Shown piece by piece: positions 35,401-47,220 of a DNA stretch of 64,000 nucleotides. A program made the position numbers and the translations under genes. Under the pieces are notes generated by a model. That model was not told the origin of the DNA. It made no database searches and saw nothing but the letters and a program-made list of their open reading frames with translations. The stretch's first letter is position 1. Each line of letters begins with the position of its first letter. Origin of the DNA: Phoronis australis. Lineage: Eukaryota > Phoronida > Phoronidae. The DNA lies in NCBI GenBank assembly GCA_002633005.1, contig NMRA01000059.1, positions 359,883 to 423,882 on the forward strand. The letters run 5' to 3'.

Positions 35401-36598
35401 TCTGCAAACACTGAATTAGCATGCGCTCACACGGCCTCGGTGCCGCCCGGTCAATTTACTTTTATTGCCGTCATCAAAAGTCGGTAACGCAGGGATTATT
35501 CATTTCTGGCTTCTCAACATTTGAACTGACGACTGCAACAGCCTTGCAGATTGTATCTAATGAGACAGACTTTGTTTCAGTTTTATATAAGCATTGGTTA
35601 GGATGAGAATAATTCATTTTGAAACAGAACGCAGAATAACAAACGTCTAAGTACATTGCAACTCGCCCGGCGTCAATCCCGACTTAGCCAAGAGCAATAG
35701 ACTGATCAAGAAATACTAGAGTCGCCGTTAACAAAAACATGCACAGGCAACGGAACGTATGGATAGTTCTTTGGTAAGCCGGAATTCGTCAGAGAAATCA
35801 CTGTCGACGAAATGCCGACCACAGACACGGAGATGTCTCACGGCCTCAGACTTGCTATTAACATCGTACCTTTCATTCTTAACTACCGCGAACCACATTT
35901 CGGGCTCTCGAGGAAGTCGCTTTCTTCGCAACTTCACAGTTCGGACAAGCGGGAACGATGCACCGCAATACAGCGGCATTCACTCCATAGACGAAGCACT
36001 GACGACGCTGCGTCGTTTCTCACCTTCCTCACAGGTTAACGCGACACCTTTCGGCAAGGTGAGGTCGACCGTATCAGAGGCGATGTGGATATATACCGAT
36101 TAAGACGGTAAAAAAGACTAATTAAATCGGGTGGCATTCTCCTTTAATCGTCCCATCCCCCGATCACTCGTTCAATCGATCAATCTATCCGTCTATTAAT
36201 CTTAGTTGCCCTCTATTCATGTACCTCTTTTTCTTACCTTTGCAGAGCAAACTTTGTAACTTAATCTTGAGCTTTCTGAACACTTGTTATCCCAACGGCC
36301 AGATATCATCTCGCATTGAACACAACCAAAGTCATCCGCTCGGCACCTCATTAAAGCCATACCTTCAACATAGAACCGAAAGTTTGAATATTTGGTTTTT
36401 CGCAAAAAGCTCTCAGTCATTTGAACATGTAATATTAGTTTGTGTCCAGTTCTGGAGCTTAAATCTTTATACGCACAATTTTAAGATCCTGAAATTTTAG
36501 CTTAATTCGCTAGCTACAAAATATCACATTTACAAAGGTTTACCTACCGGCCATGATGGTAACCACCTGGAAAAGCGAGGTCATAGCAGTCATTTGCT
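29491..36598 (-). CDS. Secreted or surface mosaic protein: Ly6/uPAR-like plus five ShKT domains (5' partial)
   Basis: Exons found: 36598-36548, 36346-36238, 34319-34245, 33604-33475, and 32139 to a stop at 29491. All junctions are phase-compatible. The N-terminal exons are Cys-rich (GCVQCEMI, RCVNLLGLHKC) and end in CGTCCQGDLCN, matching the Ly6/uPAR CCxxDxCN ending. Exon 5 opens with TCSKWVRQPCSARC, a thrombospondin-like half module. Four ShKT domains follow (starting DCRDLFTWC, LCADDSFLC, FCKDLHANC, FCKDVSNNC), then long Ser/Thr/Pro repeats (PSQSTKRPRVS, GYVTIPKRP, TTTVAKTKSP), and a fifth ShKT (PCRDTRSSC ... CAKTCAIC). An ambiguous base at 30,266 breaks the frame; the frame beyond it resumes the same repeat, so assembly error is likely. 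The first exon and signal peptide were not found. An extracellular mucin-like role is inferred; ShKT presence does not make it a toxin. Confidence 0.75.
31122..31210 (-). repeat. 33-bp coding repeat in the ShKT gene
   Basis: Three 11-residue units of the type PSQSTKRPRVS occur in the linker between the fourth and fifth ShKT domains. It is part of the low-complexity stalk. Confidence 0.8.
33735..34040. repeat. 28-31-bp minisatellite, about 10 copies
   Basis: Units contain GGTGGGCGAACACTAGATA and GTTACTTT. It lies in the intron between the third and fourth exons of the ShKT gene. Confidence 0.85.
34548..36143. mobile_element. Kolobok-type non-autonomous element, copy 1
   Basis: The termini are inverted (AGGAGAATGCCA... 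and ...GGGTGGCATTCTCCT) and flanked by TTAA on both sides (34544-34547, 36144-36147). TTAA duplication with TTAAAGG ends and a THAP remnant is the signature of Kolobok (T2-like) elements. At 1.6 kb it is too short for a transposase. It lies in an intron of the ShKT gene. Confidence 0.8.
35728..35979 (-). pseudogene. THAP-like domain remnant in element copy 1
   Basis: An open frame of about 83 residues begins MPLYCGASF and contains LPREPEMWFAVV, HLRVCGRHFVDSDF and SDEFRL. Pro, Trp and CxxHF are in THAP order, but the first zinc cysteine pair is incomplete. THAP domains are the DNA-binding module of Kolobok and P-type transposases. Confidence 0.6.
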
Positions 36599-36859
36599 CT
36601 GGAAATTAGAATGTTTTGAATTACGCATTCGAATAACAACAATCCACACAAGTGGACGTGATAAGTATAACACAAACAAAGTTGTAGGTATATTTCATGG
36701 CAGCAAAGGAAACTAATGGAATGACAACACTGGTCACATGGTGAATAAATGCAGGAATGCAATACCCATTTAGAAAAAAATCGAGAAAATGATGTAAAAT
36801 GATTAATTCTTCGCTCAAATTGCAAATGGATTAAAGAAGGTGAGAAGGCAACAGCATTT

Positions 36860-39030
36860 ATTGTGGGTTGGAAAAACGAAACATTGTTAATAGAACAATA
36901 ACTAGGGCGATAAAGTTTTCGGGTGAAACTCAGACGAATCAAAAAGAAATTTTAAGTGAATTTAAATCTTTTACCAAAAAATATATGCTTTTAGAGATAA
37001 CGAATGTGGAATTAAAAATATCACTGATATTGAGGAAATTCAAAATGTAAAAAATAGCGACATTGATCGAGCAAATTTAGATGCTGATATTGATCCGAAA
37101 GAAATAGAAGTTTCATTAAAGAAATTGAAAATAACAAAAGTCTAGGAATCAACGGTTTTACTGTTAAATTCCCCAAGTACTTTTGGAAGGAATTATCTCC
37201 TTTTTTATTTAGATCATTCACAACTGCAGGGCAAATTAAAGTTCTGCCAAAACACGGTAAACCCACAGAATTGTTTAAAAATTGGCGACCCATGTCTTTG
37301 TTAAATACAATTATCAAATTTTGTCATTGTGTTTAGCACAAAAACTGAAAAAAATGTCTGGAAAAAATGATTCACCCTGACCAGACAGGTTTTTATCTGG
37401 GCGATTTATTGGCCAAAACATCAGAGCTATTTTTGACATTTTGCATTATACGAGCTCACGTAAACTTCCCGGTCTTGTGACAATAGTGGATTTTGAAACA
37501 GCATTTGATTCATTGTCCTGGAGCTTCCTGTTTAATTTTCTTAAGATGTTTGGGTTTGAAGACATTTTTGTGAAAGGATAAAAATGATAATTGAAAATTC
37601 TTAGCTTTGCGCCATGCAAAATGGCATCGCCTTAGACTTTTTCAAAGTTGAACGAGGGTGCAAACAAGGGACACAGTCTCGCTTTATTTGTTTGTCTTTG
37701 CGCTGAAATCTTGGGCTACATAATGAAGTAATGGGAATTAACTGTGGAACTAGACAAGTTAAAAGTTCTACAGTATTCTGTTGATACAACAATTGTAACG
37801 AATGGTTCTGAAAAATCTCTTAAAAAGGCTCCGGATCTTCTGGACCAATTTGTTAAGTATTCATTTTTTAAACTTAAAATTAAAAACTGAGTGCATTTAG
37901 ATTGGAACGAGGAAGTATGATACCTGAATACCTTTAAAATGGCCAAAACAGAATTTTCGACTTCGGGATTAAATTAGGTGTAAATCTAGAAGCAATTATT
38001 GGTTTGAACTTCAATGGAAAATTTATTGATATTCATAATATCTTACGCTCTTGGTCCAGAAGATACCTCTGCGTTCTGGGAAAAATTAATGTGGAGCTCC
38101 CATCACCAAAGGACGATTTTATCAAACAACTGGGGAAGATGTTTTTTCAGGTTATTTGGAGTAACAAAAAGATAGAATTTCTCGTAAGATAATAGTTTAG
38201 AATTATAAAAATGTGGTCTTAACATGGTTATTAAAGCTCTTAATTAACATGGTTAAAAGATTATAGATAGACAAAATAATTCGGCCTCGATAGATAATTT
38301 GCGGATTCAAGTCAAATTGACACTGAAAAGATGTTCTGAATCAATGGAGGAAACTATTTTTCAAAAATGTTAGCCCAGTCCACAGGGAATCGTGTTTGTT
38401 TCAATATTTGAGTTTGGTTCGATATTAAACGAGGCCAAACAAGACAACAGGATGCTGTCCCTTTCTTTATGACACAAAAGTTCAAATTGAGGAAAACCAA
38501 TATTTTACCCAACTTGGAATGAAAAGGGTTGAGATTCTTAGGTGATTTATTTGAAGAAAACGGAAATGTCTTGTCATACAACAGTTTTGTAGACAAATGT
38601 GGCTTTAAACCCTTTTTACACTCATCTCTATTGCGGACTGAAAAATTGCTTGAAATTATCTTTTAAAAGTATATCGTTTACAAGTGCAAAAGTGTCTCAA
38701 CCAGTTATCCCACAACTCTGACAAATTTTTGTGAAAAATTCGAATAGTACTCGTGATATATATTTTTCTGACAACTTTGTTTCAAAAACCAAAAGGATTA
38801 GAAAAATGGGAAAATACTTTTAGTTTTGCAACATCAATGACCAAATGGAAGCTATGCCTCCAAACTTCTGTTTTTTGGACTCAGATGGCTTCAAATGAGA
38901 ATTGTAAACAGAATTTTAGCAACAAATAACTTCTTAATACGAATTGGTGCTTATCCAACAGACCGATGCACCTCATGTAGCAATGAACCTGAAAGCTTAG
39001 AACATTCAGTTTGGGGTTGCACTTTTACTA
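36860..39030 (+). mobile_element. Decayed LINE (L1/Tx1-like reverse transcriptase)
   Basis: Fragments in several frames line up in RT order: IEVSLKKLK, GINGFTVKFPKYFW, KNWRPMSLLNT, GRFIGQNIRAIFDILH, VDFETAFDSLSWSFL, VERGCKQG, then the C-terminal zinc-knuckle region RCTSCSNEPESLEHSVWGC near 38,960-39,015. There are many frameshifts and stops, and no endonuclease domain is seen, so it is 5'-truncated and dead. Confidence 0.8.
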
Positions 39031-39487
39031 ACTAAAGTCTTTCTGGAAAAGAATACCTGAACACTGTGTTAATGCAAAAAAATTCGATAGATCGATAAAT
39101 TGTCAAACTGTTATATTTGGTAAAACTGAAAAACCGAATGAGCTGTTGTAGCTTATCCTCCTTTATATATACTGTAGAAAGCTGAAAGTAGAACCTCCAT
39201 CTATAACAGTTTTCAAGACAAGAGCAACGCGGAGTGTTGAAATGCGCCCACGAATGCATCGAAAATGTTGTGCTTTTAGAGTTATTTAATTGTTTCATAA
39301 AATGGCCACTAGATGGCGCAAAAATGTGCAATCCATCCAAAACGGGAACATGCCACATTTAATAAAAATCTGTCAAGGAACTTCAGAGAAACAAAGACAA
39401 ACAGAACAAAATGAAATTGCCACTTTTAGGCACAGCGTCCGTTCGATCCGCCTGTGATCTTCATATAAATTCACTAACTAAATTTAA

Positions 39488-41112
39488 AGGAGAATGCGAC
39501 CCAAAAAACAACCTATTTTGTATCAATTTAGATCGAGTGGTTCTACTCGATAACGGCACGTTCGGTTGCGTTACCTGACACCTGACGGTAGACGGAGGTG
39601 TTGAACTTATCCAATGACATAATTGGTTTCACACGCAGTCTGTTCAGTAGTTCACAATACGGGTTAGTGGTGTCATCTTATCGCTTGAATTCATCGTTTA
39701 ACACCAATAAATCATCAAACTGCGATGTAAAACCCTTAAAAATACATCGAGTTCTTATAAGAACGTGTTTTATTTCGCTGTTACGGATTTACTGGTATTT
39801 GGACATACCGTAGCCTACAAAGTTCGGTAGGCCAATTTACCAAGGTCCGTAGCAGGAGTTTGGTTTGTGTTCGGAGATAAATTCGAAGTATTCTTCCGTG
39901 AAATAAAGACAGGAGAACCTAGATACTGTGTTGTTTATACTTGTATTTTTGAGTACTAAAGACAAAAAACGCTTGTTATCCCCGGCCAGTGGCTCGGAAC
40001 CCGATCAGGCCTGTCGCGGCCGCCGGGACTGGTACGAACATAAACAAGCTAGTGGAAACTAAACCTCCAGTCACGAAAAGACTATAATAGTGAGCCAAAA
40101 AAATAATGTGCACGTATATCATTTATGTGAACTAGCCACGAAACTGAAAACCTACTTACTTGTCGGGGGCCGCGAAGTCGGGTTAACCGTCGACAGACCG
40201 TCAGGGCACTGGTTGTAACAATGATTTGAATAATGTATTTGTATTTCGAAATAAAGATTTCCCTTACGTGTGACCATAGCATATAAAATCGAGAATTGTT
40301 TCACAACAGCTTTCAGTCAGCAAACACTGAATTAGCATGCGCTCACACGACCTCGGTGGCCGGTCAATTGCCTTTTTTGCCGACATCAAAAGCCGGTAAC
40401 GCAGTGGTTTATTCATTGATGGCTTCTCAAATCATTTGCAATCACGAGCACTCAAGGAATGACAAATTGTATCTAATGAGACAGACTTTGTTCCAGTTTC
40501 ATACAAGCATTGGTTAGGATGAGAATAATTCATTTTGAAACAGAACGCAAAATAATAAACGTCTACATGGCAATTCGCCAGGCGCCAATCCCGACTTAGT
40601 CAAGAGATCATCCGACGAAGACTTCACTGGTCGGATTCACAGGCTATCAGGTCGAACCGGAATACACTGATCAAGAAATACTAGAGAGGCGCCGTGAACA
40701 TGCACAGGCAACGGAACGTATGGATAGTTCTTTGGTAAGCCGGAATTCGTCAGAGAAATCACTGTCGACGAAATGCCGGCCACAGACATGGAGATGTTTC
40801 ACGGCCTCATACTTGCTATTAACAGTGTACCTTTCGTTCTTCACTACCGTGAGCCACTTCCTAAGCTCTCGAGGAAGTCGAAAAAACGATATACACGCTT
40901 TCTTCGCAGCTTCATAGTTCGGAATGATGCAGCGCAATATAGCGGCATTCACTCTGCAGACGAACGACTGACGTCGCTGCGTCGTTTCTCACCTTCCTCA
41001 CAGGTTAACGCGACACCTCTCGGCAAGGTGAGGCCGACCGTATAAGAGGCGATGTGTATATAGACCGATTAACACGGTAAAAAAGACTAATTAAATCGGG
41101 TGGCATTCTACT
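39488..41112. mobile_element. Kolobok-type non-autonomous element, copy 2
   Basis: The ends match copy 1 (AGGAGAATGCGACC... ...GGGTGGCATTCTACT) and are flanked by TTAA at 39484-39487 and 41113-41116. It is inserted into the composite CTCF-motif element. Copies 1 and 2 form one subfamily: both keep the CGRHF part of the THAP remnant and start AGGAGAATGC. Confidence 0.85.
40671..40952 (-). pseudogene. THAP-like domain remnant in element copy 2
   Basis: The frame contains FFRLPRELRKWLTVVKNERY and HLHVCGRHFVDSDF. It is a better THAP match than copy 1 between the conserved Pro and CxxHF, but the start is frameshifted. On the opposite strand a frame reading EEILERRRE-like residues overlaps its 3' end and stops at a GTAAGC donor. 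Confidence 0.6.
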
Positions 41113-42584
41113 TTAATAAAGATCATACAGTGGGTTTCGGAGAGCTATGGGCGCAATACAAAACAAAACAAAACTACCACTAGGAGACGCCACAGTAGTC
41201 AGTCGCCATCGTCAAACGTCCTCTTCACACTGAGAACATATACTCCAATTTTCAAAACCATCCCTTGAATGATTTGGTTGATCGAGGGGTGGACACCGAA
41301 AACAAGATTTGAAAACAGCAAAAATGTACACCAGGTGGCGCAAAATACCTAGATTCCATGCAAAAACAGGATGACAGCTTCATCTCACCAATAGATGTCT
41401 TGTATGTTCAAAATTTTATGAAAATCTGTCGAGGACCTTGGAAGATACAAACTGGTAAACATAAAAAACTAAAATCGCCACTAGGGTGAACACCAGTAGT
41501 CTAGTCAGATCCGTCTGAAAGTCGTCGTCGTCCATTGTCAACATCATATAAATACACTTGCTAAATTACGAAAAATCCTGCAAACGCTTTAATAGATACA
41601 TGAGCGCAAAAAACAAAACTGCCACTAGGAGGTACCAAAGTAGTCAGACTCGTTGGAAAATCATCATCAGCCGTCCACTTCATAGTAAAAACAGACATTC
41701 CAATTTTCACAATTATCCTGAAAGCAGGTTGGTTGGAAGACGAGTGGACACCAAAAAAACAGACTCGAAAACGGTAAAAATGGCCACTAGGTGGCGAAAG
41801 CTAGGTCGAATCCATCTAAAAACGGAGAGATAGTGTCACCTCCTTAACAGATACCTGTATGCCAAATTTTATGAAAATACGTTAAGGGCCTTTGAACATA
41901 CAGAGGTAAACGTAAAAAAATAAAATTGCCACTCCGTGGCACACCAGTAGTCAGATCCGTCTGAAAGTCGTCTTCCTCCGTTGCTAGCATCATATAAATA
42001 CACTTACTAAAGTTAGTAAAGATCCTGTGAACGGTTTAGGAGATACAGCCATAGGTCACTAGGAGGCGCCACAGTAATCGAAGTCGGAAAATCATCGTCA
42101 GCCGTCCACTTCATAGTAAGAACATACACGCCAATTTCCATAATCATCCTCAAAAACAGTAAAAAATGGCCACTAGGTCGCGCAAACTACGTCTAATCCA
42201 TTCGAAAACGGGAGGATAGTGTCATCTCACTAATATGTGCCAATATACCAAAATTTTATGAAAATCCGTTCAGGACTTTTTGAAGATCCAAAGGTAATTG
42301 TAAGAAATTAAAATTGTCACTAGGGGGCACACCGGTAGTTGAATCCGTCCGAAACTTCGCTCGTGCCGTCCCATCCAGGGAAGGAATACACGTGCAAAAT
42401 TTCATGAACATAAGTTAAGACTTTTTGGAGATAGAGCAGCGCACGCCGGACGCCACACGGACGAAGAGACGGACGGACGGACGGACGGAGATGACGGCGT
42501 AATGCGTATATAAATATGTGGGCGCATAAAAAGAATATAAAAATGGATTAGGAGGCCTATTTTTCTAAAGATGGTGTTTTCGGT

Positions 42585-42765
42585 TTGTGAAATTGACAGA
42601 AGGCGCGCGTTGATTGGCTCTTTAACGTGAACCAAGACGGTGTTTATGAACAGAAGGCGTGCTTTGATTGGCTCTTTAACGTGAACCAAGACGGTGTTAT
42701 GTACACAAGGCGCGCACTGATTGGCTCCTTAACGTGAACCAAGACGGTGTTATGTACAGAAGTTT
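42585..42765. repeat. 58-bp tandem repeat with CCAAT boxes, 3 copies
   Basis: Each unit contains GATTGGCTC, TTTAACGTGAACCAAGACGG and TGTTATG. It lies directly after the (GACG)n tail of the composite element. Confidence 0.8.
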
Positions 42766-45556
42766 ACAAGGAAATTTAGCCACCTTTCAGAAACCTTGGC
42801 TTTGTAAAAATCTGACAATCAATTTTGACCTGATTTCTGTGACCAGAAGTGTTGAGGCAGTGTTCTTCTGATTTTTACTAGTTTTTTTCAAGTACCCGGA
42901 TGCACTTCCGGTAATCGTAAAAGATGGAAAGTTGACTTTGGAACCAGTGGTAGTAGATTTTGTGCAAGGTCTTTGAAGTCTGTGCCCAGTATTTCCAACT
43001 TGAACGATTTTTTATTGAAAAAGAGGCGTTGTTTCTAAACTACATGTAATTCGGCATGTTTAGAACACGCATGATTTCACATTTGCGTTTTTCTATTGAT
43101 GCCGACGAGGTACTGTGTCCGAATCAGTGCGCGCACCCGGGGGGGGGGCTCGGGGAGCTCGGGGGGCTCGAACGAGTCCCCCATTTGGCAAAGTGGGCAA
43201 AAAGGTCCGCTTCAGAGAAACAAAAATTCCTAGAAAACGAGACAAAAGTCCACTAAAAAGGCGCAGACGCACAGTTCACAGTTCTGTCAGCAAAAGGTTC
43301 ACATCGTCACATATTCGAGCCCCCCATATTGGAGGCTGGGTGCGCTCATGTAATCAACGTGCAATGCACAACAATCATTTTTACAGGGTCACAGAAGTGT
43401 GCAAGTAATGAATACTGTTACGGTATTTTCAGGTTTTGTCCACCCTGTGTAACACAATGTTGCAGCTGACGCGACCTGTTTTTTCAAGCATAAACTCAGC
43501 AGAAAATGTTGAGTGGCACCACATGCAAAGAAATCCACGCTAAGGGGGTAAGAATTCTTGTCGTTTTAGTTATCGACAATCACAAGTCACACACCACGCA
43601 AAACCTCTGCAGGTCTTACCCCAACTGCTAACTAAACGTGATGTAAAGTACCCTTATAAGCACGCCACTTACTTGGTCGCCCTGTTTTCAGTGACAAGGC
43701 CGTAACAACTTGCACATAGAACACCCAGGAAGACCTGTGGTACCGATACCTGATTTCTGAACCTCCCTATCAATTTAATCCAAATGACTGTTATCATACG
43801 TACAAGACATCTTATGATAAGTGCCTGTGCAACAGTTTTCAACAAAAAATAACATTAAACTGGTGATCTTAATCCGCTTAAACCTATTTAAAGATAAAGT
43901 TTTTGCAATTTCAACGACTGAGATCAGCAGTCAATACTATTTTAAAAGTTTATTTAAACAATCATCTTGGGCTGTTTAGTTAACTCGTGAAAGACAAAAA
44001 TTCGCTATCTACATAATTTGGTGGCCCCCGCATCATTCCTGAATGAGGTCAGCTTGACAGAAATATAGGGTGTCTCCAAATGGTTTAATTAGAAACCAAA
44101 TTTTTTGTATTTAAAAAATCCCCCGAGTTTCCTTTACAAGGCACGAAAATTTTACAAATGACTAACTGGAAGGAACCAACGTCCGCACTTTTTCACACTC
44201 AGCACAGCTCCACTGTTACAATCTGCACATGCTGCACAGAATAAGCACTTCTTATTCAACTATTTCATCCTATGTTCACATCGAACACATTTTCTATTGT
44301 GACAAACACAGCAACAATTCCGTAAGTTGTTCTCACATCAGCTTTAGTGAAAAATGCTCGATATCTGTACTGGAGTTGCTAAATAGCTAAATAGCGCCGT
44401 CGGATTTATTTCGTTTGTTTTCTAATTTCTACACACTTCAAAACAAACTTAAGCACTGTAGCAAAAATCATAACCACCCTAACCTTAATCCCTTAGATCT
44501 AGATAAAACGATATTTTAGAATAGTTCTGTTAATATTTTGGAACACCCTATAAATGTATACCAAGAGGGTGCGGGACATCTGATAATGTACGATACAACG
44601 CAGCTATTTGTCAATAACTCGGAGTTAATGTAATCTGGTCTGACCACGGGTGCGTGGACCAGGATCAGTTTCCATTCCACTTTTGTGTGAATTCGAGATA
44701 AATGTCCACTATTCGATTCTCAATTACACTACGCGTGTGACGACCACTGCATTAAAGCTATTAGTTCGAGCCGGAACTCGAAATTTCGAGTTTTTACTCG
44801 AAATGTCGAGTTTTTACTTGAAATCTCTCACATTTATTGGAGTTCGAATCTAAGGGTCATCAATAGCACAGTTGCACTAGACGCTCTTCAGCATCAACCG
44901 TAACATATTCCAGAACAGAACACTAGACACTTAACTTGATTTCGCATTCAAAAAGAAGGTAAGAGGTCAAAAATAATCTTGAGTTTCATTTGAGTACAAA
45001 AGTATCTTTCTGCTGTTTCCCTTGTATGCTTCAGACCTCGGTGAAGTGGCAATACAAATGTGAGAACACCAGCTTCACTTCAGCCCCTCTGTTACCACCT
45101 AAGTCTGCTCTGAAATGGATGCTTGTTTTATCTCACTCCACCCCCAGTGAACACTCATTTTACCTCTTCCGCACCTCTGTTCACAACAGGGCTTGAGGGG
45201 GGGGGGGTCAAGACCAATGGAAACGTTGTCACACGGAAATAGCGACTGAGTCCCCCCCTTAGGGCATTTTTCGCCCGTCATGGCACTGCAGTATACAGAA
45301 ACTGTTGTTTCATGAGCTCTTACGGGTATCGCAAGGTCATTATAAGTTTGAACTCACATTTTTACTGCTATGATTTAAAACATGACGATCGCGCCGCACA
45401 AATAAAAAAGTTCATGTTCAATTCAAAGTTTCGTCTTTTTATTAGACATCACCAGGATCCTATTTACAACAATTTAGGACAAGTGCCAACATACAGCTCG
45501 GGTAACATCCATAGAGTGAAGTGAGAGATACATAGAATATAGTCAGAAGCTGGTCA
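42766..45556. other. No gene seen
   Basis: It contains family B repeat at 43,120-43,350 and short TCGAAAT-type inverted repeats at about 44,765-44,825. No exon could be supported, so the missing 5' end of the ShKT gene was not found here. Confidence 0.4.
43120..43350 (+). repeat. Dispersed repeat family B, diverged copy
   Basis: It contains CCGCTTCAGAGAAACAAAA, AAAAGTCCACTAAAA, GGCGCAGACGCACAG and ATTCGAGCCCCCCATA followed by GGAGGCTGGGTGCGC. Block order is the same as at 51,885. Confidence 0.55.
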
Positions 45557-47220
45557 TCACCATAGTTGCAGGGTCACTGAGCTCTGCATGTTATTCAGAG
45601 AATCAGTGGCATACTGGTTCTGAATGGCCAATGACTCTTTAATGTACAGTAACTTCTTATTAGGTTCTCTGCAGATAATACTAACAGAGTTGGCTTGGTG
45701 ATTGTTGCTAATACAATGCCTACATATGTTACTTTTCTCTGAGGTGTGATGTTCTTTCAACCTGTCACAGAGGTGTCACTGTGTGACTCCTGTATAGAAT
45801 TCCTTACAGTTGTCACATTCAACCTTATACACAACATTGCCATTGTTCAATAAAAGGATGGGTGACTTCAGTCTGCACAGCATATTGGAAAGTTTCCGAA
45901 GGGGTTTGAAAACAACTATCAGTTCAACTGCTGGGTCTATGCAATGTATAAGGCGAGATAATTGACGTTTCAATTTTATACTACTTGGCCCGGTGTCCAA
46001 TAACAGCTACCTTATCTGCCTCATTTATTTTTGAAAGAAAGTACCTTTTACAGCTATTCAGAAAATTCAGAGGGTAACCATTGGCACGCAATAACTGGAA
46101 AATCATAGCAACGTCACTATCAAAATTTAAATTGGTGGAACAGATTCTCCAGGCACGGTGTAACATGCAATTGACTAGACCTCTCTTGTATTGGATAGGC
46201 AAAAAGTGTCAAATTTAAGATAAAGCCCAGAAAAACTGGGCTTACGATACACAGATGTAACAACAGTGCTATTCTCACGTTTAACCAAGACATCTAGAAA
46301 AAGTAAACACGACTCGCGCTCAGATTCAATGGTGAAGTTGATGGACGGATGCATATTGTTCATTTGATTAAAAAAGGTGTTGACTGAGCTCTTGGACGAA
46401 AACACAACAAACATATCGTCCACATTCCTACGATAAAATTGTGGTTTACAATCCGGTGGACAACTAGCCAGAGCCTCAGTCTCGAGATTGCACATAAAAT
46501 ACTAGCTAACACTGGTCCCAGGGGTGAACCCATGGCTACTCCGTCAATCCGATCATAAAAGTTATCATCAACCAGAAAATGGTTCTGTTTAACAGCGATC
46601 GTGAGTAACTTACGTAATTGGTTAGGAGTCAGTTTTTGGACCTTGTCAGTATCAATATACAGCTTGTTTAGACACAATTCAATGACTTCATCCACGGGTA
46701 CATTAGTGAAGAGGCTGCAAACATATAGACTAAACATAAATGGTGCATCATAAGTGCACGGACTTCATTAACGAACTGAAAAGAATCGTATAAGTGTGTA
46801 GTCATTTTCACTGATAGGTTTGAGAATCTTAACTAGGAATTTGGCAAGCTCATGAGTGTATGTTCCGACATAGGACACAATAGGCCGCAGCGGTACACCA
46901 TCCTTGTGTGTCTTAGGGAGGCCGTACAGACGTGCTGGTTGTGTCCCGCATGTACTAAATGCGATTGTAAATGTCCTGGTCTAATGCACCTGTCCGTTTA
47001 AGATTATATAAACAATTCTGTAGGTGTTGTTCGCGCTTAGCTGCCGGGTCATGATCGAGCTTGACAAATTTCGAACTGTCATTAACGATGTCATGTAGCT
47101 TAGAGAGGTAGTCAGTCTTATCCATGATCACAATACCGTTGCCTTTGTCAGGACGCGCGATGGTGATGTCTTGACGTTGTGACAGGGAACGCAAAGCCTG
47201 GTACTCACCCTTTAACCTTT
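45557..47220 (-). mobile_element. Penelope-like element: reverse transcriptase plus GIY-YIG, decayed
   Basis: Read on the minus strand, the order is RPDKGNGIVIMDKTDYL (about 47,150), RLYGLPKTHKDGVPLRP, CSLFTNVPVDEVIELC, DGVAMGSPLGPVLA, YRRNVDDMFVVF (the YVDD-type catalytic box), LLFLDVLV, then YKVECDNCKEFYTGV and LKEHHT (GIY-YIG with CxxC). These are RT motifs and endonuclease in PLE order. At least three frameshifts and a TGA within the endonuclease break it. Confidence 0.85.

Larger units (their letters stand above)
39215..42515 (+). repeat. Composite tandem element with CTCF-like motifs every ~147 bp (interrupted)
   Basis: It starts AAGAGCAACGCGGAGTGTTG and ends with a (GACG)n run near 42,470. 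The interior consists of diverged monomers, each headed by a CCACTAGGTGGC-type motif at 39306, 41177, 41328, 41478, 41622, 41784, 41929, 42056, 42170 and 42317. Three monomer types alternate, giving a period of about 435 bp. Kolobok-type copy 2 (39488-41112) is inserted in it: flanks TAACTAAATTTAA and TTAATAAAGATC rejoin to match the intact monomer at about 42,000. There is no coding sequence, and the class is unknown. Confidence 0.75.
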
